Source: Leucobacter sp042726155 (GTDB lineage: Bacteria > Actinomycetota > Actinomycetes > Actinomycetales > Microbacteriaceae). From it: 64,000 nt of DNA. A program made the translations under genes and the position numbers. Positions 1-7,446 of the stretch are shown in pieces. Location of the stretch: NCBI RefSeq assembly GCF_042726155.1, contig NZ_JBHXHV010000001.1:992001-1056000 (forward strand), in the 5' to 3' direction. Each line of letters begins with the position of its first letter. Positions within the stretch are counted from its first letter, which is position 1. A model generated the notes under the pieces. That model was given only the letters and a program-made list of their open reading frames with translations. It made no database searches and was not told where the DNA came from.

Positions 1-247
1 ACGGAACACCCTGGCCGCGCACCTCAGCAATCATCGTTCGAGCATATCCGCGCGATCACCCCTGAAGGCTGTCGACCGAGCAACTCCGCTCGCGAGACCC
101 GGTTACCAGAACCACAAAGCAACTGCAAGTCGCTCACGAATTTCTTCCATATCTCTGTATTCTCTGAGAAAGGTGTGCACGAGTCGTTTCTGTACCCGAT
201 CACTTGTTGCAGTAGCGACTAAAACAAGAGGACGAGGAGCCCTGGGA
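1..247. other. Non-coding start of window
   Basis: No reading frame with coding character is visible before the lipoprotein gene that starts at 248. The last 20 bases hold a purine-rich ribosome-binding segment (GAGGACGAGGAG, about 228-239), so the 3' part is presumably the promoter and leader of that gene. The flanking gene on the left is not in the window. Confidence 0.5.
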
Positions 248-961
248 ATGCGAAACTGGAAGATCCTGACGGGCGCCATTGCCCTCGGAATAAGCGGAGC
301 ACTGCTGGTCGCCGGATGCGCCGAGAACGCACCGCAAGGTTCTTCGGATACTCGTGCCGAGCAAGACAAGTCCCCGACACCCGAGTCCGCTGACGAGACC
401 GAAGCTCCGGACGCTGCACTTGCTACACCCGTCGATGCAGCAGCGCCGACCGTGATCCCGGGCTGCGACACGATGAACGCTGTTGCTCAGCAGGAATACC
501 AGGATTTCGGGCCCGAGCATTTCAGTGAGCCAGCCGGGGAAGCCAATTTCGCCGTGTTCGATGAACAGGCGGGTCCCATTGCGCAGGATGTGATGCGCAA
601 CGCCCGTGAGCGCTCAGGATGCCGGTGGCCAGTCCATATGGAGAACACGGTCACCCAGTACGTCGCCGTGCTGTCCCGCGACGATCGCGAACGGCTCGTA
701 GAAGCGCTCCGCGCAGAAGCGTGGCCTGAGCGGCAGCTCGACGGTGCGAGCGTCTTTACATCGGAGGTGCCCATCGCCAATTCGATAGCGGGCTCAATCC
801 AGGTGAACCATGTCTTCGTTGGCGATGCGTGGGCGTCCATCTTCTACTTCGGAGGGCAAGGGGACTGGGGCTACGCGGGGTCGGCCATCAAGGGGCTGCT
901 CGACGCAAATCCCGAACTGCTCGCGGAGGCGGCGGAATCGACCCCGTCACCTGCTGAATGA
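248..961 (+). CDS. Secreted lipoprotein, paralogue of the lipoprotein at 1655-2761
   Basis: A 237-residue protein starting at the ATG preceded by a purine-rich RBS. It has a classic lipoprotein signal: basic start (MRNWK), hydrophobic segment, and lipobox LVAGC with the acceptor Cys near residue 21, followed by a Ser/Thr/Pro/Glu-rich linker of about 45 residues. It should therefore be anchored to the outer face of the cytoplasmic membrane. The folded part (about residues 75-225) begins with GCDTMNAVAQQEYQDFGPE and matches the N-terminal half of the divergent neighbour at 1655-2761 closely (MNAVAQQEY, DFGPE, EANFA, AGPIA, GCRWPVH, TVTQYVA, GDAW, DWGY). I do not recognise a function. A role in envelope sensing or binding is only a guess. 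Confidence 0.85.
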   Translation: MRNWKILTGAIALGISGALLVAGCAENAPQGSSDTRAEQDKSPTPESADETEAPDAALATPVDAAAPTVIPGCDTMNAVAQQEYQDFGPEHFSEPAGEANFAVFDEQAGPIAQDVMRNARERSGCRWPVHMENTVTQYVAVLSRDDRERLVEALRAEAWPERQLDGASVFTSEVPIANSIAGSIQVNHVFVGDAWASIFYFGGQGDWGYAGSAIKGLLDANPELLAEAAESTPSPAE

Positions 962-1020
962 TGCACGGCGCGTCAAACCGGGGACCACGCTTCGATACAC
1001 GGTCTGCTTCTCGTCATTGC

Positions 1021-1626
1021 TCAAGCGGCGAACCGGTCTAGGATTTTCTTCAGCGCTTCCACGTTGAGGTTCGCTTTCTTCGGGTCATCGGTCTGATCGA
1101 TGAGCGCGATGTATCGCTCTGTGTCGTCGGAGATTACGCAGGGGTTGGAACCTCCGCAGAACGGGTTCTCACCGTTGGTGCCATTGAGGCCGAAGACGAC
1201 ATAGATAAGACCGCTACTCCGATAGCCTTCGAATTCACAGCTCAATGTCCGCTGACTCCCTGCCGGGCTCCCAAAGTTTCGTGTTGAGGCGCTTTTCCAA
1301 GGGTCTGACACCTCGCTTCCCTGATTCGTGGGAACCTCCTCGCCGGAAAGCCCGACCCTCGACGTGGCTGTTTGGGGCGACGAGAGTAAGGCGGTGCAAG
1401 CTTTCGCGGCACCCTCTTTCCCGCCATCTGCAACTTCGGCCAAGCTGATGGGCGTGGCTGGGGCCTCCCGCTCCGCGCCCGCTTCACCCGAGCCGGCTTG
1501 TTCTGCTGCAGGTATGCCGCCCAGCGTTGCTGTGCTGTTTGAGCTGGAACAGCCCGCTAGGACCAAGGCGGCCGCGACGAACAGCACTAGGAGCGCGACT
1601 GTGGATCTGTTGGATTGAGATTGCAT
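1021..1626 (-). CDS. Secreted lipoprotein of unknown function
   Basis: A 201-residue protein with an N-terminal hydrophobic segment and lipobox LVLAGC (acceptor Cys near residue 25), then a low-complexity Ala/Gly/Glu linker. The folded part (about 75-200) contains four Cys (KACTALL, LSCEFEG, NPFCGG, NPCVIS), which suggests two disulphides in the extracytoplasmic space. It is convergent with the lipoprotein at 248-961 and lies 28 nt downstream of the lipoprotein at 1655-2761 on the same strand, so those two are probably cotranscribed. The arrangement resembles actinobacterial DUF3558-type lipoproteins, but I cannot assign a family from the motifs alone. Confidence 0.8.
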   Translation of the reverse strand: MQSQSNRSTVALLVLFVAAALVLAGCSSSNSTATLGGIPAAEQAGSGEAGAEREAPATPISLAEVADGGKEGAAKACTALLSSPQTATSRVGLSGEEVPTNQGSEVSDPWKSASTRNFGSPAGSQRTLSCEFEGYRSSGLIYVVFGLNGTNGENPFCGGSNPCVISDDTERYIALIDQTDDPKKANLNVEALKKILDRFAA

Positions 1627-1654
1627 GATTGCCTTTCAACGTTAACGGTTGTCT

Positions 1655-2761
1655 TCAGTTCGGCGGAAGGTCGCCTCCGCGGCTCACAGCTTTGGACTTG
1701 TCGTCCCAGGTGAAGACGGCGAGAGCGATTTCAGCGAGTTCGGCGTTCCCGCCTTCGCCTTGCCACATGAAATCCACGCTGAGCGACTGGTCTGAGATGC
1801 GTTGAATGGGGTGGTTCGTGTTTGAGCTGAGCGCATAGGGCTTCTCCGTAGCGAGTTGGATAAAGTCCCCACGATGGAAAAGTAGGATCGGGCTCGGGGA
1901 GAAGCGCGTGCAGCAGGGGGTTTCTCGAAGCACGATCCAAGAGAGGTCTGCGCATGGATCGTAGCCACTCACATCACTGAATTCGCCAGTCAAATCCCAG
2001 TAGTCCGGGACCCCCTCGACCGGCGCTGGAACCTCGGGACCCCATTGGGCGAGTGCTTCTATACCCGTGAGCGTGGAGCAAACACGCTCGCTCGATGGGG
2101 TCGACGCCGCTGGTTTCCCGAGGCCAGGGTTCGCTGCAACGAGGCCCGCGATGGCTGACTCTGGGTATCCCCAATCCCGTTGACCCGCATAGTCGAAAAT
2201 GACCACCCACGCATCACCGAGGAAAATGTGTGTGACCTTAGTGACGCTCGCCCTCTCATTTTCAGCTGGAAGCTCGTCGTGAAAGATGCGTGCTTCGCCG
2301 TCGATGTCGAAGGGAATCCCACTGGCGCGCAGCTCCTCCACGAGTGGCGCCCTGTCGGCCTCAGTCACTTCAGCAACATACTGCGTCACCGTCCCCTGCG
2401 AGTGGACAGGCCACCTGCAACCGGCGCGAGCCTGAGCTAAAGCCATTGTGTCCTTCGCGATGGGGCCAGCGAGCTGGTCGAAGGTGGCGAAATCAGCCTC
2501 TCCGGCTGGCTCGGCGAACATCTCAGGTCCGAAGTCCAGATACTCCTGCTGCGCAACCGCATTCATCGATGCGCAATCGGGAAGGACAACGGGCTGCGCT
2601 TCAGGTGCTTTCGCTTCCGTCGATGTCGGTGTCGGCGCCGATGTTGAAGGCGGTGTGTCAGGCGTCGTTTCATTCGCAGTGGTGCATCCGGACAGAGCGA
2701 GCATTCCGAACGGTACGAGCGCCAGGGCAGTCCAGCGGAGCATCCTTTTTCTTGATCCCAC
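1655..2761 (-). CDS. Two-domain lipoprotein: paralogue domain plus LppP/LprE-like domain
   Basis: A 368-residue lipoprotein; signal with lipobox LALSGC (Cys near residue 26) and a Thr/Pro/Ser-rich linker. Residues about 58-215 are the same domain as the protein at 248-961 (MNAVAQQEYLDFGPE, GCRWPVH, GDAW, DWGY). Residues about 225-368 look like the LppP/LprE family of actinobacterial lipoproteins: a conserved D-PCADLSW segment, a Cys pair, and the LLFHRGDFIQLAT block that is followed in that family by a Tyr/Phe-rich strand. It is therefore a fusion of a local domain with a widespread mycobacterial/actinobacterial lipoprotein domain. The start could also be the Met seven codons in; both precede the signal peptide. 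Function is unknown in either domain. Confidence 0.82.
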   Translation of the reverse strand: MGSRKRMLRWTALALVPFGMLALSGCTTANETTPDTPPSTSAPTPTSTEAKAPEAQPVVLPDCASMNAVAQQEYLDFGPEMFAEPAGEADFATFDQLAGPIAKDTMALAQARAGCRWPVHSQGTVTQYVAEVTEADRAPLVEELRASGIPFDIDGEARIFHDELPAENERASVTKVTHIFLGDAWVVIFDYAGQRDWGYPESAIAGLVAANPGLGKPAASTPSSERVCSTLTGIEALAQWGPEVPAPVEGVPDYWDLTGEFSDVSGYDPCADLSWIVLRETPCCTRFSPSPILLFHRGDFIQLATEKPYALSSNTNHPIQRISDQSLSVDFMWQGEGGNAELAEIALAVFTWDDKSKAVSRGGDLPPN

Positions 2762-2836
2762 GAATCCTCGTTCCAGTCACCACGCGGTTATGAAGGCGAT
2801 CGCCTCTGATGTCACGCTATGGGGGAATGGCCGCTG

Positions 2837-2859
2837 AACCCCGTCGTTACGGGGTTTTT
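2837..2859 (+). terminator. Hairpin with T-tract in the divergent region
   Basis: AACCCCGT (2837-2844) pairs perfectly with ACGGGGTT (2849-2856) around a 4-nt loop and runs into a TTTTT tract, the form of an intrinsic terminator. It lies between two divergent genes, so it does not end an obvious coding transcript. It may insulate the HTH gene at 2947 or end a short upstream transcript. Confidence 0.6.
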
Positions 2860-2905
2860 GTACAACTTCGAACAGCTCGCATGTATCGTGGATCCAACTA
2901 CATGC
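2858..2905 (+). promoter_or_regulatory. Candidate promoter with overlapping operator for the HTH-membrane gene
   Basis: TTGTAC (2858-2863) and ATGTAT (2881-2886) are separated by 17 nt and could be -35 and -10 elements. The -10 candidate sits inside a 7-bp inverted repeat, GCATGTA (2879-2885) and TACATGC (2899-2905), with a 13-nt spacer. A repressor site over the -10 region would suit autoregulation by the HTH protein encoded from 2947. Confidence 0.4.
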
Positions 2906-2946
2906 AGGTGTATGCCGCAGGGGCTATACGAGCGAGGGGGAGGGCA

Positions 2947-3963
2947 ATGGGCAGCTCAGGGTCGACTCCCCAAGAGCATCTTGAATCTCTCGATCGGATA
3001 GTCCATGACCTGCGCACTCTTCGCGAAGAAGCGGGCCCCGTATCCTACGCCGAGCTCGTTCGACGCATCACCGATCTTCGGCTGAACCGAGGTGTATCCC
3101 AGGCTGCTGCCATCCCTGCGCGCTCCACCGTCTACTACGCATTCAAGACCGGGCGGAACCGGATGGATGCTTCGCTCCTCCGTGACATCGTGCTTGCTCT
3201 CGGGGAGACCGAGGAATCAGCCGCCCGGTGGGTTGAGCGGTGCAGCAATGCGCAAAAGAGTCGGTCGGTCGCCTCCGCTCCAACTCCAACCCCAGCCTCA
3301 GTGATCATAGAGGCTATCGCACCGCTTCGGCCTTCTGCGCTGAAGCTCACACTTCTTCTGTTCTGCCTTGTTGTGCTGAACCATGCTTGTCACTGGTCGC
3401 TCGCCGCATCGCTCGACCTCCCCATCTACCTGGACATGGTCGGAACGGCGGTAGCTGCTATCGCCTTCGGCCCCTGGTATGGAGTCGCCGTCGCCATTGG
3501 CACTGGCCTGACGGGGCCGATCTTCGAGGACGGCATCCTTGCCTTCACTCTGGTCAACATTGCTGGAGCGCTCGTTTGGGGCTATGGCGTCCATCGTTTC
3601 AATCTCGGTCGGAGCATCCTGACTTTCTTCTTCCTCAATCTCCTCGTCGCCACAACGTGCAGCCTCGTCGCCACCCCGATTCTCGTAGTTCTTCGAGGAG
3701 GTGCCTACGGCACAGTTGGTCGCATCGCTGACGCTCTCCAAGAAGCTGGTGCGCCGTTCATGGTGGCTACCTTTACCTCGAACATCTCAACGTCAATGCT
3801 CGACAAGCTACTGACAGGTTTCATAGCCCTCGCGATCTTCGCCGCGCTCCACGGCAAGATGAAGCTCTCGGCCAAGCACATGCCGCTGGTTGAGGTTCTC
3901 GGCGAGCTCCGAGAGCCTTCACCTGGTTCACAGGCGAAGGCCCTCACACCAGCGCTGGCCTAA
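2947..3963 (+). CDS. HTH domain fused to an ECF-S-like membrane domain
   Basis: A 338-residue protein from the ATG after a GAGGGGGAGGG ribosome-binding segment. Residues about 8-95 form an XRE-type helix-turn-helix module of the actinobacterial kind (LRTLREEAG-PVSYAELVRRI, then IPARSTVYYAF as recognition helix, then LLRDIVLALG). From about residue 125 the protein is a membrane domain of about six segments that resembles an ECF-transporter S component or the related sensor domains: LDMVGTAVAAIAFGPWYG and LVNIAGALVWGYG are characteristic. No ATPase or kinase domain follows. This suggests a membrane-tethered one-component regulator that senses a small ligand (such as a vitamin), but neither ligand nor targets can be read from the sequence. 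A palindrome at 2879-2905 upstream is a possible own operator. Confidence 0.75.
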   Translation: MGSSGSTPQEHLESLDRIVHDLRTLREEAGPVSYAELVRRITDLRLNRGVSQAAAIPARSTVYYAFKTGRNRMDASLLRDIVLALGETEESAARWVERCSNAQKSRSVASAPTPTPASVIIEAIAPLRPSALKLTLLLFCLVVLNHACHWSLAASLDLPIYLDMVGTAVAAIAFGPWYGVAVAIGTGLTGPIFEDGILAFTLVNIAGALVWGYGVHRFNLGRSILTFFFLNLLVATTCSLVATPILVVLRGGAYGTVGRIADALQEAGAPFMVATFTSNISTSMLDKLLTGFIALAIFAALHGKMKLSAKHMPLVEVLGELREPSPGSQAKALTPALA

Positions 3964-3991
3964 TCTGCGTGCATGTGACGTGGAGCCGCGC

Positions 3992-5041
3992 TCAGACGGC
4001 GTATCCCTCGACGGGCCCCTCCGTGTTTGGCTTCCATCCGAGCGCCGGCGCGACGTGTTCGGCGAAGGCCTGCAGCACGTGCAGGTTGTATTCGGGGCCG
4101 AGCTGGTTCGGAATGGTTAGCATGAGCGTGTCCGCTGACATCACGGCCTCGTCGGCCTTGAGCTGCTCGATCAACCGGTCGGGTTCGTCCGCGTAAGTCT
4201 TCCCGAAGGTGGAGCGGAAGCCGTCGATGACGCCGACCTGGTCCATGTTCTCGCGAGAGCGGAGGCCAAAGTAGGCCTCGTCTTCGGCGGTCACGATCGG
4301 GAAGACGCTGCGGCTCACCGAGACGCGCGGTGCGCCCGTGTGGCCGGCCTCCCGGTACGCCTCGCGGTAGCGGTCGATCTGTTCGCGCTGCAAGACGTGG
4401 AAGGGTTGGCCGGTGGCCTCGGTGAGCAGTGTGGAGCTCATGAGGTTCACGCCCTGGCGGCCGACCTGCTCGGCGGACTCGCGCGATCCGGCGCCCCACC
4501 AAATGCGGTCCCGAAGCCCCGGCGAGCGCGGCTCGATAGCGAGCCTGCCGGGGGGAGCCATCTGCGGATCGCTGTCGACCACCGGCTCACCGTCGATCGC
4601 GCGCAAGAACGTGTCGAACTTGTCGCGCGCGAGGTCGGCGCCGCGGGGGTCGCCCGATCCGCCGTACCCGAATGCCTCGTACCCGCGCAGGGCGGTCTCG
4701 GGTGATCCCCGGCTGATACCGATCGCGATGCGCTGGTCCGCGAGTAAGTCGAGTGCCGCGAGTTCCTCAGCCAAATACAGCGGGTTTTCGTAGCGCATGT
4801 CGATGACCCCGGTGCCGACCTCGAGGCGCTTCGTGCGCGCGGCCATCGCGGTGAGTAGGGGGATCGGCGAAGCCGCCTGGCGCGCGAAGTGGTGCACGCG
4901 CACGTACGCGCCGTTCACACCGACCTCGTCGGCGCCCTCGGCGAGTTCGACCGTCTGGCGCAGCATGTCGCCGGCGGTGCGCACGCGCGAGCCGGGAACC
5001 GGGCCGTAGTGCCCAAATGACAGGAATCCGAATGCTCTCAT
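3992..5041 (-). CDS. LLM-class flavin-dependent oxidoreductase
   Basis: A 349-residue luciferase-like protein. It has the TIM-barrel landmarks of the family: FGFLSFGHYG at the first strand, GVNGAYVRVHHF, MAARTKRLEVGTGVIDMRYENP, LADQRIAIGISRGSPE, and IWWGAGSRESAEQVGRQGVNLMSS. These enzymes bind FMN or F420 and oxidise small organic substrates; the actual substrate is unknown here. I chose the internal Met at 5041 because upstream codons are not family-like. The gene is divergent from the ABC transporter pair at 5169. No flavin reductase lies beside it, unlike the LLM enzyme at 10910. Confidence 0.85.
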   Translation of the reverse strand: MRAFGFLSFGHYGPVPGSRVRTAGDMLRQTVELAEGADEVGVNGAYVRVHHFARQAASPIPLLTAMAARTKRLEVGTGVIDMRYENPLYLAEELAALDLLADQRIAIGISRGSPETALRGYEAFGYGGSGDPRGADLARDKFDTFLRAIDGEPVVDSDPQMAPPGRLAIEPRSPGLRDRIWWGAGSRESAEQVGRQGVNLMSSTLLTEATGQPFHVLQREQIDRYREAYREAGHTGAPRVSVSRSVFPIVTAEDEAYFGLRSRENMDQVGVIDGFRSTFGKTYADEPDRLIEQLKADEAVMSADTLMLTIPNQLGPEYNLHVLQAFAEHVAPALGWKPNTEGPVEGYAV

Positions 5042-5156
5042 GTCAGATGCAACGACGCCGGGGCGTTTATATTCCCGCGCATGTAGTTCGGGATCGCGGC
5101 ACCCTGGTCTCACGAGACTCATACTTCGGCATGATCCGCCCAGCCGCTGAGGCTCG

Positions 5157-5168
5157 TAGCTTCGAAGC
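5157..5168 (+). promoter_or_regulatory. -10 box of a probable leaderless transcript
   Basis: TAGCTT at 5157-5162 fits the actinobacterial TANNNT -10 element and ends 6 nt before the ATG at 5169. With no Shine-Dalgarno sequence before that ATG, a leaderless mRNA is likely. This also supports 5169 as the start. Confidence 0.4.
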
Positions 5169-5984
5169 ATGCAGATCTATCCGAGTGACATGGGAATGGT
5201 CGCGCTCGTCGCGAACCTCGGCAAACACTACGGCGACGGCGAGCAGCGCGTGCGTGCGCTCGACGACGTCTCGATCGGAATTCGCCAGGGTCAGTTCACG
5301 GCGATCATGGGGCCATCCGGTTCAGGCAAATCCACGCTGATGCACGTGATGGCCGGCCTCGACACGGCGTCCACCGGCCGTGTCTGGCTCGGCGACGACG
5401 AGATTACGGGGCTCGGAGACGCCGCACTCACACAACTGCGCAGGCGCAGGATCGGCTTCGTGTTTCAGTCGTTCAACCTTGTACCCACGCTCGACGTGCG
5501 CGGCAACATCATGCTGCCGTTCCAGCTCGACGGGGTGCAGCCCGGCGCAGCCGAGCTCGCCCGCATCGATGCACTCCTCGACGCGCTCGGCTTGCTGGAG
5601 CGAGCCCGCCACCGCCCCCACGAACTCTCGGGAGGCCAGCAGCAGCGGGTTGCGATCGCCCGCGCGCTCGCGACGAACCCCGACGTGATCTTCGCTGATG
5701 AACCCACCGGCGCGCTCGACTCGCGCACCGGGCGCGAGGTGCTGGGCCTGCTGCGGTCGGCCGTCGATCGCTCGGGCCAGAGCATCGCGATGGTCACGCA
5801 CGACCCGATCGCTGCGAGTCACGCCGACCGCATTCTCTTTCTCGCTGACGGCCGCATCGTCGCGGACCGCGGCGCGATGACCCCGGAACAAATCTCGGAG
5901 ACCATGCTGGGTCTCGAACACGCGACCTCGCCGGTCAACGACGGCCCCGCTCCGGCACCGGGTGCACCGGGAGCCCTCGCATGA
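5169..5984 (+). CDS. ABC transporter ATP-binding protein (MacB/LolD type)
   Basis: A 271-residue ATPase with Walker A GPSGSGKST (about residue 47), Q-loop in FVFQSFNLVPTL, signature LSGGQQQR, Walker B VIFADEPTGALD and switch His in MVTHDP. The LolD/MacB-type signature and the four-nucleotide ATGA overlap with an FtsX-family permease at 5981 show an export-type complex at the cytoplasmic membrane that extracts or exports a peptide, lipid or drug. A short Pro/Ala-rich tail follows the ATPase core. No periplasmic adaptor is present, as usual in Gram-positives. An alternative in-frame Met lies at 5190. Confidence 0.93.
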   Translation: MQIYPSDMGMVALVANLGKHYGDGEQRVRALDDVSIGIRQGQFTAIMGPSGSGKSTLMHVMAGLDTASTGRVWLGDDEITGLGDAALTQLRRRRIGFVFQSFNLVPTLDVRGNIMLPFQLDGVQPGAAELARIDALLDALGLLERARHRPHELSGGQQQRVAIARALATNPDVIFADEPTGALDSRTGREVLGLLRSAVDRSGQSIAMVTHDPIAASHADRILFLADGRIVADRGAMTPEQISETMLGLEHATSPVNDGPAPAPGAPGALA

Positions 5985-7408
5985 CGCGCTCGAAACGTGC
6001 GCAACGCGGCGGCGCCGGTTCCGTGAGCCAAGTGCGAGAGCACACCGCGACCATCGTCGTGTCAGCGCTTGCAACGCTGTTCGCAGTAACGCTGATTCTC
6101 GGCACGGGGATTCTTTCGGCAGCAATCGACCCGCAGCTCATCGAAGAGTCGGGCACGTTCCGCATCATGCTGCTCATGGTGAGCGTCATCTTCATCTTGA
6201 TTGCACTGTACGTCGGCGCAATTGTCACCGCGAACACCTTCGCTACGGTGATCGCGGGGCGCACGCGCACGATCGCGCTGTTCCGGCTCGTCGGCGCAAC
6301 GTCGCGCTACGTGCGCACCCGCGTCGCGCTCGAGGGGCTCGTGATGGGCGTATTCGGGGCGGTGCTCGGCTTCGTCATCGCCGAGGCCTTCGCGGCTGTG
6401 GTGACGACCTTCGGGCCGCAGTGGGGGTGGCTCCCGGCGGATCGGGTGTACCCGATCTTCGATCCGCTCGCGCTCGTCGCGGTCGTGGTGGTGGCGCTCA
6501 CGACCTGGGCGGCAGCGTGGGCCGGTTCGCGTCGCGTTGCTGGCGTCTCTCCGATCGCGGCAACGGGAGCAGCCGTTGAGCTGCGTTCAGACGCGGCCCA
6601 CGGGCGCACTGGGCGATCCGTCTGGGCACTCATTCTCATGGTGCTGGGCGCCGGACTGCTGGTGCTGGGCCTGCTGCTCGGGTTTGTGACGCCGCTCGGC
6701 CTCTTCGTCGCGTTCATCGGCGGACTCGTGTCGTTCACTGGCATCTCTCTAGGTGCGCACCTCATTATGCCGCCGGTACTGCGGCTCACGGGTCGGTTGC
6801 TCGGCCGCGGGCCGACCGCCGCGCTCGCCGCAGCGAACGCCGTACGCTACCCAGAGCGGAGCGCACGGTCGACCATCGGGCTCGTGATCGGTGTGACGCT
6901 CGTCACACTGTTCGCGGTCGCACTTGACAGTTACCGCTCGATGTCGCTGATCGCGTTTGAACTGGACCCGAAAATGGGCGCTGCGCTCGACGACACGCTC
7001 CAGATCACGACGGGTATCTTCACGGGTCTCGTGGGATTCTCGGCGGTCATCGCAGCCGTCGGCCTCGTCAACACGCTCTCACTGAGCGTGCTGCAGCGCA
7101 CGCGCGAGCTCGGGCTACTGCGGGCGCTCGGCTTCACCGGTGCCCAGGTGCGGCGCATGGTCATTGCGGAGAGCGCGCAGATGACCCTCGCCGCGCTCGG
7201 TCTCGGTCTCGTGCTCGGTATTTTCTACGGCTGGGTGGCGGCTCAGACGCTCTTGGGATCGCAGGTCGGGCTCACTCCGCCGTCGATCCCGTGGCCGATT
7301 CTGCTCGGGGTCGCGGGCTTCGGCGGGGTGCTCGCGGTGACGGCCGCGGCCGCGCCGGCGCGCCGCGCGATCCGAATTTCACCCATGGCCGCGCTGGCAG
7401 CGGACTGA
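5981..7408 (+). CDS. FtsX-family ABC transporter permease
   Basis: A 475-residue membrane protein translated from an ATG that overlaps the stop of the ATPase gene. Two FtsX-type modules are visible, each with membrane helices around a loop: the first from about residue 25 (TIVVSALATLFAVTLIL and IMLLMVSVIFILIALYVGAIV), the second from about residue 285 with ARSTIGLVIGVTLVTLFAVAL and the motif LSVLQRTRELGLLRALGFT near residue 370. It should pair with the ATPase at 5169 as a half- or full-size exporter. The extracytoplasmic loops are short compared with MacB proteins. Substrate unknown. Confidence 0.9.
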   Translation: MTRSKRAQRGGAGSVSQVREHTATIVVSALATLFAVTLILGTGILSAAIDPQLIEESGTFRIMLLMVSVIFILIALYVGAIVTANTFATVIAGRTRTIALFRLVGATSRYVRTRVALEGLVMGVFGAVLGFVIAEAFAAVVTTFGPQWGWLPADRVYPIFDPLALVAVVVVALTTWAAAWAGSRRVAGVSPIAATGAAVELRSDAAHGRTGRSVWALILMVLGAGLLVLGLLLGFVTPLGLFVAFIGGLVSFTGISLGAHLIMPPVLRLTGRLLGRGPTAALAAANAVRYPERSARSTIGLVIGVTLVTLFAVALDSYRSMSLIAFELDPKMGAALDDTLQITTGIFTGLVGFSAVIAAVGLVNTLSLSVLQRTRELGLLRALGFTGAQVRRMVIAESAQMTLAALGLGLVLGIFYGWVAAQTLLGSQVGLTPPSIPWPILLGVAGFGGVLAVTAAAAPARRAIRISPMAALAAD

Positions 7409-7433
7409 CCAAATGAATGTCGGCGGTGAGGGA

Positions 7434-7446
7434 TAGTGTTGACCCC
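7434..7446 (+). promoter_or_regulatory. -10 box upstream of pepA
   Basis: TAGTGT (7434-7439) ends 7 nt before the ATG at 7447, the distance expected of a leaderless transcript. No clear -35 element is seen. Confidence 0.35.
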
